NCBI GenBank assembly: GCA_043778255.1
Contig: JAYWGN010000001.1
Location: 70,332 to 134,331 of the forward strand
Reading direction: 5' to 3'
Length of the DNA stretch: 64,000 nucleotides
Source: JAYWGN01 sp043778255
GTDB taxonomy: Bacteria > Bacteroidota > Bacteroidia > Chitinophagales > Chitinophagaceae
A program made the translations under genes and the position numbers. This document shows, piece after piece, positions 1 through 8,283 of this stretch; position 1 is the stretch's first letter, and the number at the start of each line of letters is the position of its first letter. The notes under the pieces are model-generated. The model worked only from the letters and a program-made list of their open reading frames with translations, was not told the DNA's origin and made no database searches.

Positions 1-660
1 ATGGAAACAACTGAAATATTTGACGAAAAACAAAGCCTCAAATTAATCAATGATATGATTAATAAAACAAAGCAATCGTTCCACGAAACGGGCTTTGGGC
101 CTATAATGTGGGGCAGTGTTATAGTTATATGCTCACTTTTTAGTTTAGTACAGGAGCATTATAATATACTCCGCAGTTACGATATTTGGTTGCTTACATT
201 AGTGGCATTAGTACCACAAATTATATACAATGTTTATAGCCGCAAATACAAACAAACCAAAAGTTATAATGATATTGCAATGGATTATACTTGGTTTGTA
301 TTTGGAGTATCCATGTTTATATTAGCCTTTGCAATTAATGGTATTGAGCATAGCATAAGAAGTATTATAAAAAGCATACCCAACCGTCCCAACAACATAA
401 GCATCAAATTATTTTTTTCTCAAACCATTCCTTTGTACCTTATGGTTTATGCCATACCTACAATTATTACTGGTGGTATAATGAAGTTTAAACCAATGCT
501 AATTGGTGGCATTTTGTGCTGGGTATTTGCTATTACAACCTGCTATACCAATATAGAAACTGACTTGTTACTAATGGCTTTGGCAGCTTTATTTGCTTGG
601 TTTATTCCCGGTATTATTTTAAATATTCGCTATCGCAAAAATAAGAAAGCTAATGTTTAA
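1..660 (+). CDS. Multi-pass membrane protein of unknown function
   Basis: A 219-residue protein with about five hydrophobic segments (roughly residues 37-53, 62-78, 97-112, 140-160 and 165-208) and a basic C-terminus. I do not recognise a catalytic family. Its stop overlaps the start of the following winged-helix gene by 8 bp, so the two are probably translationally coupled, and the regulator may control this membrane protein. The ATG lies on the first base of the window, so an upstream start cannot be excluded. Inference only: a membrane protein plus a small winged-helix repressor plus a 2TM-domain protein is a common small-operon layout in Bacteroidota. Confidence 0.7.
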   Translation: METTEIFDEKQSLKLINDMINKTKQSFHETGFGPIMWGSVIVICSLFSLVQEHYNILRSYDIWLLTLVALVPQIIYNVYSRKYKQTKSYNDIAMDYTWFVFGVSMFILAFAINGIEHSIRSIIKSIPNRPNNISIKLFFSQTIPLYLMVYAIPTIITGGIMKFKPMLIGGILCWVFAITTCYTNIETDLLLMALAALFAWFIPGIILNIRYRKNKKANV

Positions 661-940
661 AGAGTTAGATCCTATATTACACTCTCAACTTAGGTTGGCT
701 ATTATGAGTATATTAATTACTGCAAAGGAGGCAGAGTTTACCTTTATAAAAGAAAAAACAAACTCTACTGCAGGTAACCTTAGTGTGCAAATACAAAAGC
801 TAAAAGATGCTGGCTATATAAAAGTAGAAAAAAAATTTAATAATAATTACCCTCAAACCAATTGTAGCATTACAACTGAGGGTATCCATTCATTTGATAA
901 GTATGTAAAAAATATACAATCTTATTTACAAAAAAATTAA
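653..940 (+). CDS. Winged-helix transcriptional regulator
   Basis: A 95-residue stand-alone winged-helix DNA-binding protein. The opening LDPILHSQLRLAIMSIL, the recognition region around TNSTAGNLSVQIQKLKDAGYI and the following beta-wing (KKFNNNYPQTNCSIT) match the short MarR/ArsR-like family that in Bacteroidota usually accompanies a membrane protein gene. There is no effector domain. It overlaps the upstream membrane-protein gene and is followed 20 bp later by a 2TM-domain gene, so all three probably form one operon and the regulator is likely autoregulatory. The target is unknown. Confidence 0.85.
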   Translation: MFKELDPILHSQLRLAIMSILITAKEAEFTFIKEKTNSTAGNLSVQIQKLKDAGYIKVEKKFNNNYPQTNCSITTEGIHSFDKYVKNIQSYLQKN

Positions 941-960
941 ACCAAAATAAAATTAAAAAT

Positions 961-1239
961 ATGGAAAACAAAGATCAACAACTTTGGCAATTAGCCGAAA
1001 AAAGAGCCAAGTTCAAAAAATCATTATTTGTATATGTAGTCGTAAATTTATTTTTATGGGCTATATGGATATTTACAAATCAAAACAATAGTGGCAGGTA
1101 CAATATACCTTGGCCAATATGGCCAACACTAGGCTGGGGCTTGGGTATAGCTTTTCAGTATTACGATGCTTACAATACGAGCAACAACACAATGGCTCAA
1201 AAAGAGTATGATAAATTGAAAAATAAGCAAAGTAATTAA
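961..1239 (+). CDS. 2TM domain-containing protein
   Basis: A 92-residue protein with a short charged N-terminus (KRAKFKKS), a hydrophobic helix (about residues 23-37), a Trp/Pro-rich linker, and a second amphipathic/hydrophobic helix ending in GIAFQYYDAY. This is the layout of the Bacteroidota 2TM domain, often found next to or fused to LytTR or winged-helix regulators. No enzymatic residues are visible. It is the last gene of the three-gene unit and is followed by a strong hairpin terminator. Confidence 0.75.
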   Translation: MENKDQQLWQLAEKRAKFKKSLFVYVVVNLFLWAIWIFTNQNNSGRYNIPWPIWPTLGWGLGIAFQYYDAYNTSNNTMAQKEYDKLKNKQSN

Positions 1240-1266
1240 TCTAACATTATTATACATAATTTTTCT

Positions 1267-1295
1267 AAAAAGGGTTGCATTATGTAACCCTTTTT
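1267..1295 (+). terminator. Rho-independent terminator after the 2TM gene
   Basis: A perfect 10-bp stem (AAAAAGGGTT / AACCCTTTTT) with a 9-nt loop and a T-run in the 3' arm, starting 28 bp after the stop codon. Confidence 0.85.
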
Positions 1296-1381
1296 GTTAT
1301 TAGTTTATGTCAACGCTATACTACAATTACAATATTCAACATTTTTGTTGAACACCTTACACAATTATATTATATTCGTAC

Positions 1382-2413
1382 ATGGATAGAAAAAAGTTTA
1401 TTACCACACTAACACCATTAGGCATAGCAGCTGCCTTACCGGCAAATGCATTTAGCCAAGCTAACAATAATGCCCTTAATAACCGCATACCGCCATACTT
1501 ACAACAAGGCGATATAATTGGCATTACTTGCCCTGCTGGTTACCTTACTATTGACGATGCACAGCCTGCAATTAACAAATTAAAGGAATGGGGATTTGCC
1601 GTAAAGCTAGGCACCACGGTAGGTACACGTAGCAATAGCTTTGCCAATACTGATGCTAACAGGCTACTCGATTTGCAAACTATGCTTGACGATACTACAG
1701 TAAAAGCAATACTATGTGGTAGAGGTGGCTATGGCTGCAACCGAATAATTGATCAAGTAAACTTTACAAATTTTGTAAAAAAACCAAAATGGATAATTGG
1801 TTTTAGCGATATTACATTGCTCCATACCCATATAAATACACAATATAATATTGCTACAATACATAGCAAAATGTGTAACAGTTTCCCTGCCGATTGGAGT
1901 GTACTTGAACCTTTACAAATTGAAAGTATTAATAGTATAAAAGATTGCTTACAAGGAAAAAAACTGACTTATACAGCCACAACAAATACTAACAATAAAT
2001 TGGGTAATTGTACAGGACAATTAGTAGGTGGTAACCTTAGCATTATATGCTCCGCCCAAAAAACTAAAAGTGAATTAAATACCGTTGGTAAAATCTTATT
2101 TATAGAAGAAGTAGGTGAATACCTCTACAGTGTTGATAGAATGATGAGCAATTTGCAACGAAGTGGACTGCTAAAAAATCTAAAGGGCTTAATAGTAGGT
2201 GCTATTAAAACTAAAGAAGAAAAACCAGAAGAGGCCTTTGGCGAAACAGTTGTAGATATTGTACAACGGGTAACAAAAGGGTATAATTATCCAATATGTT
2301 ACGAGTTTCCGGTAGGGCATGTAAAAGTAAATTATGCATTAAAATGTAATGTGCCACACCAACTAACTATTACTAACGAAGGTGTAGTACTTAAAGAAAT
2401 TACACAAAAATAG
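1382..2413 (+). CDS. Exported LD-carboxypeptidase (peptidase S66 family)
   Basis: A 343-residue homologue of muramoyl-tetrapeptide (LD-) carboxypeptidase, which trims D-Ala from the tetrapeptide of peptidoglycan. The S66 triad can be read: Ser142 in GFSDIT, Glu242 in FIEEVGE and His313 in FPVGH. RGGYG (about residues 114-118) and VGGNLS are also conserved. Residues 1-25 look like an export signal (MDRKKFI, then a hydrophobic stretch ending ANAFSQA). It resembles a Tat-type start but has only one Arg before Lys-Lys, so the route is unclear. A shorter cytoplasm-type paralogue follows 76 bp downstream. The exported form may act on periplasmic muropeptides (inference). Confidence 0.88.
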   Translation: MDRKKFITTLTPLGIAAALPANAFSQANNNALNNRIPPYLQQGDIIGITCPAGYLTIDDAQPAINKLKEWGFAVKLGTTVGTRSNSFANTDANRLLDLQTMLDDTTVKAILCGRGGYGCNRIIDQVNFTNFVKKPKWIIGFSDITLLHTHINTQYNIATIHSKMCNSFPADWSVLEPLQIESINSIKDCLQGKKLTYTATTNTNNKLGNCTGQLVGGNLSIICSAQKTKSELNTVGKILFIEEVGEYLYSVDRMMSNLQRSGLLKNLKGLIVGAIKTKEEKPEEAFGETVVDIVQRVTKGYNYPICYEFPVGHVKVNYALKCNVPHQLTITNEGVVLKEITQK

Positions 2414-2489
2414 TAATGGAATATTGTTACTACTAATAGGTATATGGTGTAACTTTAAATAATATTTTTTTTATAAAAAGAATAAAATT

Positions 2490-3398
2490 ATGACACTACC
2501 ACCCTATTTAAAAAAAGGTGCTAACATTGGCATTACTTGCCCTGCTGGTTATATGCCTTTGGCAAATGCTCAAACCTGTATTACCACTTTACAAAGTTGG
2601 GGTTATAACGTAATAGTAGGCAATACTTTGGGTAGCCATAGCAAAAATTATTTTAGCGGTAGCGATGCTGAAAGGTGTGAAGAGCTACAATTTATGTTAA
2701 ACGACCCAAATATTGATGCCATACTTTGTGCCCGTGGAGGATACGGTGTTGGTAGAATAATTGATGCCTTAGACTTTACCAAATTTATACAACACCCAAA
2801 ATGGATAATTGGCTTTAGCGATATAACTGTACTACATAGCCATATTACCAAAACATTAAAAGTAGCAACCCTACATGCACCTATGGCAGCAGCTTTCAAC
2901 AATGGCCAATATAAAAATGAGTACATACTTTCGTTAAAAAAAGCATTAGTTGGCGCCAAAGCAAATTATACAAGTAAACCTTATACACTTAATAATATAG
3001 GTACTGCTACTGCCAAACTAGTGGGTGGTAACCTTAGCCTATTAGCCAATATGATAGGCAGTGTAAGCGATATAAAAACAAAAAATAAACTATTGTTTTT
3101 AGAAGATATAGGCGAACAATTATACAGCACCGACCGTATGCTTAGGCAACTGCAAAGGTCTGGAAAATTTAAAAACCTTGCTGGCCTTATACTTGGCGGC
3201 TTTACCGATACTAAAGATACTGAACGACCATTTGGAAAAAAAATAGAAGCAATAATAAAAGATGTAATTGGCGATGTAACTTATCCTGTTTGCTTTAGGT
3301 TTCCTATAAGCCACGGTAAGTATAACTATGCTGTAAAATGTGGAGGCACTTACACACTTACAGTAACCAATACAATAACTCGGCTCAAAGAAAATTGA
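2490..3398 (+). CDS. LD-carboxypeptidase (peptidase S66 family), cytoplasmic type
   Basis: A 302-residue LD-carboxypeptidase expected to remove the terminal D-Ala from recycled murein tetrapeptides. The triad is intact: Ser110 (GFSDIT), Glu205 (FLEDIGE) and His275 (FPISHG). The family motifs ARGGYG and VGGNLSLL are present. There is no signal peptide; it begins directly with PPYLKKGANIGITCPAG, aligning with residue 37 onward of the upstream paralogue, so the pair arose by tandem duplication with gain or loss of an export signal. The length is normal for LdcA. It is followed 43 bp later by the AI-2E permease gene. Confidence 0.9.
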   Translation: MTLPPYLKKGANIGITCPAGYMPLANAQTCITTLQSWGYNVIVGNTLGSHSKNYFSGSDAERCEELQFMLNDPNIDAILCARGGYGVGRIIDALDFTKFIQHPKWIIGFSDITVLHSHITKTLKVATLHAPMAAAFNNGQYKNEYILSLKKALVGAKANYTSKPYTLNNIGTATAKLVGGNLSLLANMIGSVSDIKTKNKLLFLEDIGEQLYSTDRMLRQLQRSGKFKNLAGLILGGFTDTKDTERPFGKKIEAIIKDVIGDVTYPVCFRFPISHGKYNYAVKCGGTYTLTVTNTITRLKEN

Positions 3399-3441
3399 AC
3401 CATAAGTACCCTCACTATTACAAACCAAACCCTCCTCAACT

Positions 3442-4470
3442 ATGCAGCCAAATGCTATTAATAACGAACATGTAAAACAAGTATTTTTTTTAATAATAAT
3501 TTGCATAATCGGCTATGTTTTGTACAGTCAATTACAAGAGTTTTTGCCTGCATTACTTGGTGCAATCACCATATATATACTTACACGTAAATTATTTTTT
3601 TACCTAACGGTAAATAAAAAATGGCACAAAAGCTTAACGGCTACATTAATAATAGTGGCCTCATTATTTGTAATAATAGTACCTATAGCTACTCTTATTG
3701 AAATGATTACCAATAAAGCTAGTAAAATATTTGGCAATAAAAGTGAACTATTGCAAGGTGCAAATGAAATTGCCATAAAAATAAAAGAATACACCAAAAT
3801 AGATGTACTCGGCAGTGAAACATTAAGTAAACTACAAAATACAGGAACTACAATATTGCCCAAAATATTTGGCGCTACATTTAATGTATTATCTGTATTG
3901 TTAATGCTATTTTTTATGTTATACTTTATGTTGGTCAATGGTAAAGCAATGGAAAAAATGCTGTACAATAAAATACCTTTACACCCCAAAAACATTAAAT
4001 TGTTACAACAGGAAGTAGCCACAGTAGTGGTAAGCAATGCCATTGGTATACCAGCTGTGGCATTGTTTCAAAGCATTGTAGCCTTAGTGGGGTTTTATAT
4101 ATTTGGGGTTAACGACCCTTGGTTTTGGTTTGTACTTACTTGCTTCGTAAGTATGATACCAATAGTGGGCAGTGGCTTAATATGCTTGCCCTTGGCAGCA
4201 CAATTGCTACTAGTAGGGCAACAATGGCAAGGTATAGGTTTGTTGCTTTGGAGTGTAATTGCAGTAGGCTCGGCAGACAATGTTTTCCGTATGTTTTTAA
4301 ATAAAAAAATTGGTGATACACATCCGCTTATCACAATATTTGGGGTAATAGCAGGAGTAAAATTATTTGGTTTTATAGGTTTAATATTTGGGCCATTATT
4401 AATTAGTATGTTTTTGCTATTGCTAAAAATATACAGTAATGAGTATGCAATAAAAAAAACTAACGACTAA
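3442..4470 (+). CDS. AI-2E family transporter
   Basis: A 342-residue polytopic inner-membrane protein of the AI-2E family (PF01594-type). It has an N-terminal pair of helices (about 14-50), a helix at about 64-86, a soluble stretch (about 90-145), and then a dense run of helices with the family signature SMIPIVGSGLICLP and a final GLIFGPLLISMFLLLLKIY. Members export small molecules or act as Na+/H+ exchangers; the substrate cannot be told from sequence. The start chosen is the Met 43 bp after the preceding stop. Confidence 0.88.
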   Translation: MQPNAINNEHVKQVFFLIIICIIGYVLYSQLQEFLPALLGAITIYILTRKLFFYLTVNKKWHKSLTATLIIVASLFVIIVPIATLIEMITNKASKIFGNKSELLQGANEIAIKIKEYTKIDVLGSETLSKLQNTGTTILPKIFGATFNVLSVLLMLFFMLYFMLVNGKAMEKMLYNKIPLHPKNIKLLQQEVATVVVSNAIGIPAVALFQSIVALVGFYIFGVNDPWFWFVLTCFVSMIPIVGSGLICLPLAAQLLLVGQQWQGIGLLLWSVIAVGSADNVFRMFLNKKIGDTHPLITIFGVIAGVKLFGFIGLIFGPLLISMFLLLLKIYSNEYAIKKTND

Positions 4471-4601
4471 TTATAATTTAAAAATGTAACATATTTGTTG
4501 TAATTAAAATTAAATATTATCTTCAAGTCAAATTGACGCTATACATAAAGCAATATTCATATTATATGAAATATAATTGTATGGCATAGCCAACTACAGT
4601 T

Positions 4602-5051
4602 ATGAATATAGAAAAAGAAATTCAACAAGAAAAATTTATAAACGAATATCAAAAACTACTTGTTAATTTAATATTTACACAAACTTGGTTGCAAAATAAA
4701 TCGAAGCAATTTTTTGAAAATGCTGATGTTACCCAACAGCAATATAATATACTCCGCATATTACGGGGTGCACATAGTGCCTTATCTACTTTGCAAATAA
4801 GAGAAAGAATGATGGACAAAATGAGCGACACTAGCAGAATTGTAGATAGGTTAGTAATAAAAGGCTTAGTAAAAAAAACTACTAATAAATTAGATAAACG
4901 ATTAGTGTGTATAACTATTACTAGCAAAGGGTTAACGTTGCTTAGTTTAACTGACCCTAACGAGTTGGAGTTAATAAATACCCTCAATACATTAACGCCT
5001 AATGAGGCCACTACACTAAGTAACCTGTTAGATAAATTGAGAGGAAAATAG
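4602..5051 (+). CDS. MarR family transcriptional regulator
   Basis: A 149-residue MarR-type winged-helix protein. Helical dimerisation segments flank a DNA-binding core: TQQQYNILRILRGAH, ALSTLQIRERMMDKMSDTSRIVDRLVIKGLV (recognition helix) and a wing KKTTNKLDKRLVCITITSKG, with the conserved Asp-Lys-Arg of the wing. It is probably a local repressor. It precedes a small secreted-protein gene by 26 bp and the two may be cotranscribed. The 130-bp upstream region holds no other gene. Confidence 0.9.
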   Translation: MNIEKEIQQEKFINEYQKLLVNLIFTQTWLQNKSKQFFENADVTQQQYNILRILRGAHSALSTLQIRERMMDKMSDTSRIVDRLVIKGLVKKTTNKLDKRLVCITITSKGLTLLSLTDPNELELINTLNTLTPNEATTLSNLLDKLRGK

Positions 5052-5077
5052 TAACATACACTTAACACAAAACAATA

Positions 5078-5674
5078 ATGTCTAAAATATATATTTACTA
5101 TGTTGTAATAGTAAGCTTAGCATTCAATACTGCATTTTCCCAAATAACCAAACAACAAAAATTTGCCCAAGCAATTACAGATATTGTAAAAGCATTTGCA
5201 AAGCAAGATAGTATTGCACTGGCAAAATATACTGATAAAGCTACAGGAATTTACCTCATAACCCGAAGTGGCGTAATGGATTATTATATTAACTATAAAA
5301 CCATAACTTTTACTAACCCTGGTTACCCAACAGCACATTTTAGAGGTGCCAAAAATATTAAATTACCAACTTTGCAGTATGCCAAACTACCCACCTTTAA
5401 TTGCAATACTAATAAATGGAGTAAAAAAGGACTGTATGTTGATACTATAATAATAGATCATAAATTAAGTACCACAGCAACAAATAGAGTGAAATTTACA
5501 GATGAAAAAATACCACTTAGTATTATAAAAAAATTTATTGCATTAGAAAATAACAGCCGACGAGTTGTATTGATAGATAGTAAAGGATTGGAATTAATAT
5601 TTTACCTAACCTACAAAAACAAAAACTGGTATGTAACCATTATGGAAAGTGTAACGAGTGATTGTAGTGCTTAG
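5078..5674 (+). CDS. Secreted protein of unknown function
   Basis: A 198-residue protein with a classical signal peptide (SKIYIYYVVIVSLAFNTAFSQ; cleavage likely around residue 22). The mature part starts with a helix (KFAQAITDIVKAFAKQDSIALAKYTD) of the kind seen in NTF2-like or nuclear-transport-factor folds, and ends in beta-strand-rich sequence. I cannot assign a function. It follows the MarR gene closely and may be its target. Confidence 0.65.
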   Translation: MSKIYIYYVVIVSLAFNTAFSQITKQQKFAQAITDIVKAFAKQDSIALAKYTDKATGIYLITRSGVMDYYINYKTITFTNPGYPTAHFRGAKNIKLPTLQYAKLPTFNCNTNKWSKKGLYVDTIIIDHKLSTTATNRVKFTDEKIPLSIIKKFIALENNSRRVVLIDSKGLELIFYLTYKNKNWYVTIMESVTSDCSA

Positions 5675-5709
5675 TTTTCTCACCACTTTTATTTATCAAA
5701 ATATCAGCT

Positions 5710-5717
5710 TAATTTTG
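5710..5717 (+). promoter_or_regulatory. Bacteroidota -7 box of the FkbM gene
   Basis: TAATTTTG matches TAnnTTTG and ends only 5 nt before the ATG at 5723, implying a leaderless or nearly leaderless transcript. Confidence 0.5.
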
Positions 5718-5722
5718 TACTT

Positions 5723-6409
5723 ATGATTTCTAAACTTTTACGAAAATTAGGATTAAAAGAAGACCATAACAAAACCTACAAACAGCTTGTGGCAGAAGGT
5801 TACAGCAGCCAATATGGACAAGATAAATATGTAGCCGAACGCCTTAACCAAAAACAAAATGGTGTATTTATAGATATTGGAGCACATAACGGTGTAAACA
5901 TTAGCAATAGTTACTACTTTGAAAAAAAATTAAGCTGGACAGGTATTGCCATTGAGCCAATGCCTGAGCAATATGCAGCCCTTATAAAAAACCGAAACTG
6001 TATATGTGTAAATGGTTGTGTGTATAAAGCCAATACCCAAGTAGCGTTTACCGTAGTAGGTGGCGGTAGCAATATGCTAAGCGGCATAGCCGAAAAGCTT
6101 AACGACCAACACAAAAAACGTATATACAAAGAAACAAAAGGCGAAGGACAACATACTATTACGGTACAAGCTTACACCTTAAGTAGCTTATTAACCCAAC
6201 ACCAAATTGGCACGGTTGACTTTATGAGTATTGATACCGAAGGAAGCGAATACGAAATATTACAAAGCATTGACTTTAGCACAACTACTATAAAATATAT
6301 AACAGTAGAAAATAACTATAACGATACCCGAATGGAAAACCTACTCACCCAACACAACTACAAAATAATAAAACGATTAGGTTGCGATGATATATATGAG
6401 TTAGGGTAA
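5723..6409 (+). CDS. FkbM family methyltransferase
   Basis: A 228-residue SAM-dependent methyltransferase of the FkbM type. It has QYGQDKYVAE near residue 33, the SAM-binding loop VFIDIGAHNGVNISNS (about 50-65), the acidic strand end GIAIEPMP (about 78-85) and the downstream motif VDFMSIDTEGSEYEIL (about 170-185). Such enzymes O-methylate sugars or polyketides, and the acceptor here is unknown. There are no glycan-biosynthesis genes nearby to suggest a substrate. Its stop codon directly abuts the stop of the convergent glycyl-tRNA synthetase gene. Confidence 0.88.
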   Translation: MISKLLRKLGLKEDHNKTYKQLVAEGYSSQYGQDKYVAERLNQKQNGVFIDIGAHNGVNISNSYYFEKKLSWTGIAIEPMPEQYAALIKNRNCICVNGCVYKANTQVAFTVVGGGSNMLSGIAEKLNDQHKKRIYKETKGEGQHTITVQAYTLSSLLTQHQIGTVDFMSIDTEGSEYEILQSIDFSTTTIKYITVENNYNDTRMENLLTQHNYKIIKRLGCDDIYELG

Positions 6410-7882
6410 CTACCCACAACCCTCCAACACTTTACTAGCTACCTCGCTTACTAGTATTCTTTGTTGCAGCATATTATCTCTGTGGCGTATGGTTACGGTT
6501 TGGTCTTCTTTGGTTTGGTGGTCTATGGTTATACAGTAGGGTGTACCTATAGCATCTTGGCGGCGGTATCGTTTACCTATTGCATCTTTTTCTTCGTAAA
6601 AACATGCAAATTGTCCACGGCAAGTGGCTAGTATTTCATTAGCTATTTCGGGTAATCCATCTTTTTTGAGTAGGGGCAATATAGCTAACTTTATAGGTGC
6701 TACTTTAGCAGGTAATTTAAGTACCACTCGGCTATCGGCAGTGCCGTCCTCCTTAGTCCAGGTTTCGTTAGTATAAGCATTGCTAAGTAAGGTAAGTACT
6801 AGCCTATCAAGTCCCACACTGGTTTCTACCACGTAAGGTATATAATTGCCGTAGGGTTTACCAGTGGCTTCATCTATATCATTATCAAAGTATTGTTGCT
6901 TTTTTTTGCTGTAGGTTTGGTGTTGTGTAAGGTCAAAGTTGGTACGGCTATGTATGCCCTCTAGCTCTTTCCAACCAAAAGGGAAGTCGTACTCAATATC
7001 CACAGCAGCATCGGCATAGTGGGCTAGTTTTACATGGTTGTGGTAGCGGAGTTTATCGGTTGGTATGCCTAAGGTTTCGTGCCACTTTTTTCGTTCTGTT
7101 TTCCAATACTCATACCAATGTTGTTGTGTGCCAGGCCTTACAAAAAACTGCATTTCCATTTGTTCAAATTCTCGCATTCTAAATATAAATTGTCGGGCTA
7201 CTATTTCGTTTCTAAATGCTTTACCCGTTTGGGCTATGCCAAATGGTATTTTCATACGGCCCGTTTTTTGCACATTTAAAAAGTTAACAAATATGCCTTG
7301 TGCCGTTTCGGGGCGTAGGTACACTTTATTATCATCTGGGTTGTCGGCACTTATAGCACCAAACTCGGTGCTGAACATTAGGTTAAATTCTCGTATATCG
7401 GTCCAGTTACATGTTTTGCTTATAGCACATTTTATATTATTATCAATAATAAGTTGCAGTAGTGCTGTATAGTCATTAGCAGCAAGTAAGGCATCCATAG
7501 CAGCCAATATAGTAGTTGCTTTTTGTAATTCATTATTAAGGGTTAATTCATCTATATACCCTTCTATCAAATGGTCAACTCTGTACCGTTTTTGGCTGTC
7601 TTTATTATCTATCATTGGGTCGCTAAAGCCGTCAATATGTCCACTAGCTTTCCAGGTAGTGGGGTGCATAAATATGGCAGCATCTATACCCACAATATTA
7701 TCTTGTAGCTGTGTCATACATTTCCACCAATAGTCTCGTATGTTTTTTTTAAGTTGGCTACCATTTTGTCCATAATCATATACGGCACTAAGCCCATCAT
7801 ATATTTCGCTACTAGGGAATATAAAACCGTACTCCTTACAATGCCCTATCAAATCTTGAAAAGTATTAGTATCGTTTGCCAT
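6410..7882 (-). CDS. glyS: Glycyl-tRNA synthetase (homodimeric class II type)
   Basis: Charges tRNA-Gly with glycine in the cytoplasm. This is the single-chain alpha2-type enzyme (about 490 aa). It starts FQDLIGHCKEYGFIFPSSEIYDG, has class II motif 2 around GKAFRNEIVARQ..FRMREFEQMEMQFF, motif 3 in ETSVGLDRLVLTLL, and a C-terminal anticodon-binding domain (KLAILPLL...EIANEI, ending with EVASKVLEG). I place the start at MANDTNTF because the 8 codons before it are unlike the family and because a TAnnTTTG box lies just 8 nt upstream of that ATG. It is convergent with the FkbM gene with no gap. Confidence 0.95.
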   Translation of the reverse strand: MANDTNTFQDLIGHCKEYGFIFPSSEIYDGLSAVYDYGQNGSQLKKNIRDYWWKCMTQLQDNIVGIDAAIFMHPTTWKASGHIDGFSDPMIDNKDSQKRYRVDHLIEGYIDELTLNNELQKATTILAAMDALLAANDYTALLQLIIDNNIKCAISKTCNWTDIREFNLMFSTEFGAISADNPDDNKVYLRPETAQGIFVNFLNVQKTGRMKIPFGIAQTGKAFRNEIVARQFIFRMREFEQMEMQFFVRPGTQQHWYEYWKTERKKWHETLGIPTDKLRYHNHVKLAHYADAAVDIEYDFPFGWKELEGIHSRTNFDLTQHQTYSKKKQQYFDNDIDEATGKPYGNYIPYVVETSVGLDRLVLTLLSNAYTNETWTKEDGTADSRVVLKLPAKVAPIKLAILPLLKKDGLPEIANEILATCRGQFACFYEEKDAIGKRYRRQDAIGTPYCITIDHQTKEDQTVTIRHRDNMLQQRILVSEVASKVLEGCG

Positions 7883-7890
7883 AATTGTAA

Positions 7891-7898
7891 CAAAGATA
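7891..7898 (-). promoter_or_regulatory. -7 box of glyS
   Basis: On the minus strand this reads TATCTTTG (TAnnTTTG), 8 nt from the ATG at 7882, implying a very short leader. Confidence 0.5.
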
Positions 7899-7901
7899 AA
7901 T

Positions 7902-7929
7902 AACAATTAACAATTGATAATTGACAATT
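7902..7929. repeat. Short heptamer array (AATTRTY family)
   Basis: Four consecutive 7-nt units (AACAATT, AACAATT, GATAATT, GACAATT). They are the reverse complements of the AATTGTT/AATTATC/AATTGTC words that make the larger array at 63.6 kb. Confidence 0.7.
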
Positions 7930-7954
7930 AAGAACCTCAATATTATCAATAATT

Positions 7955-8235
7955 CTTTGACCCTTTGACCCTTTGACCCTTTGACTCATTTGACCCCTTT
8001 GACCCTTTGACTCATTTGACTCACTTGACTCATTTGACCACTTGACTCATTTGACTCCTTTGACCCCTTTGACTCATTTGACCCCTTTGACCCTTTGACT
8101 CATTTGACTCACTTGACTCAATTAACTCACTTGACTCCCTTCACTCCCTTGACTTCTTTGACTCCTTTGACCCCTTGACTTCTTTGACTCCTTTGACCCA
8201 CTTGACTCCTTTGACCCCTTTGACTCACTTCACTC
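7955..8235. repeat. Degenerate 8-9-nt tandem array with TTGAC core
   Basis: About 30 head-to-tail units of the form TCATTTGAC, TCACTTGAC, CCCTTTGAC, TCCTTTGAC and the 8-nt CCTTTGAC fill the 281 bp between glyS and the GH3 gene. Unit length is mostly 9 with several 8-nt units, and the core TTGAC is nearly invariant. There is no open reading frame of note and no spacer structure, so it is not a CRISPR. It sits directly upstream of the GH3-family gene. Confidence 0.9.
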
Positions 8236-8283
8236 TCCTTTCTCTAAATTGGTAAATTCATAAAATTTTATTATTTTTAAAAT

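Noticed and set aside
7955..8235. Possible CRISPR array
   Set aside because: Units are 8-9 nt and contiguous, with no spacers of 30-40 nt and no cas genes; the same reasoning applies to the heptamer arrays.
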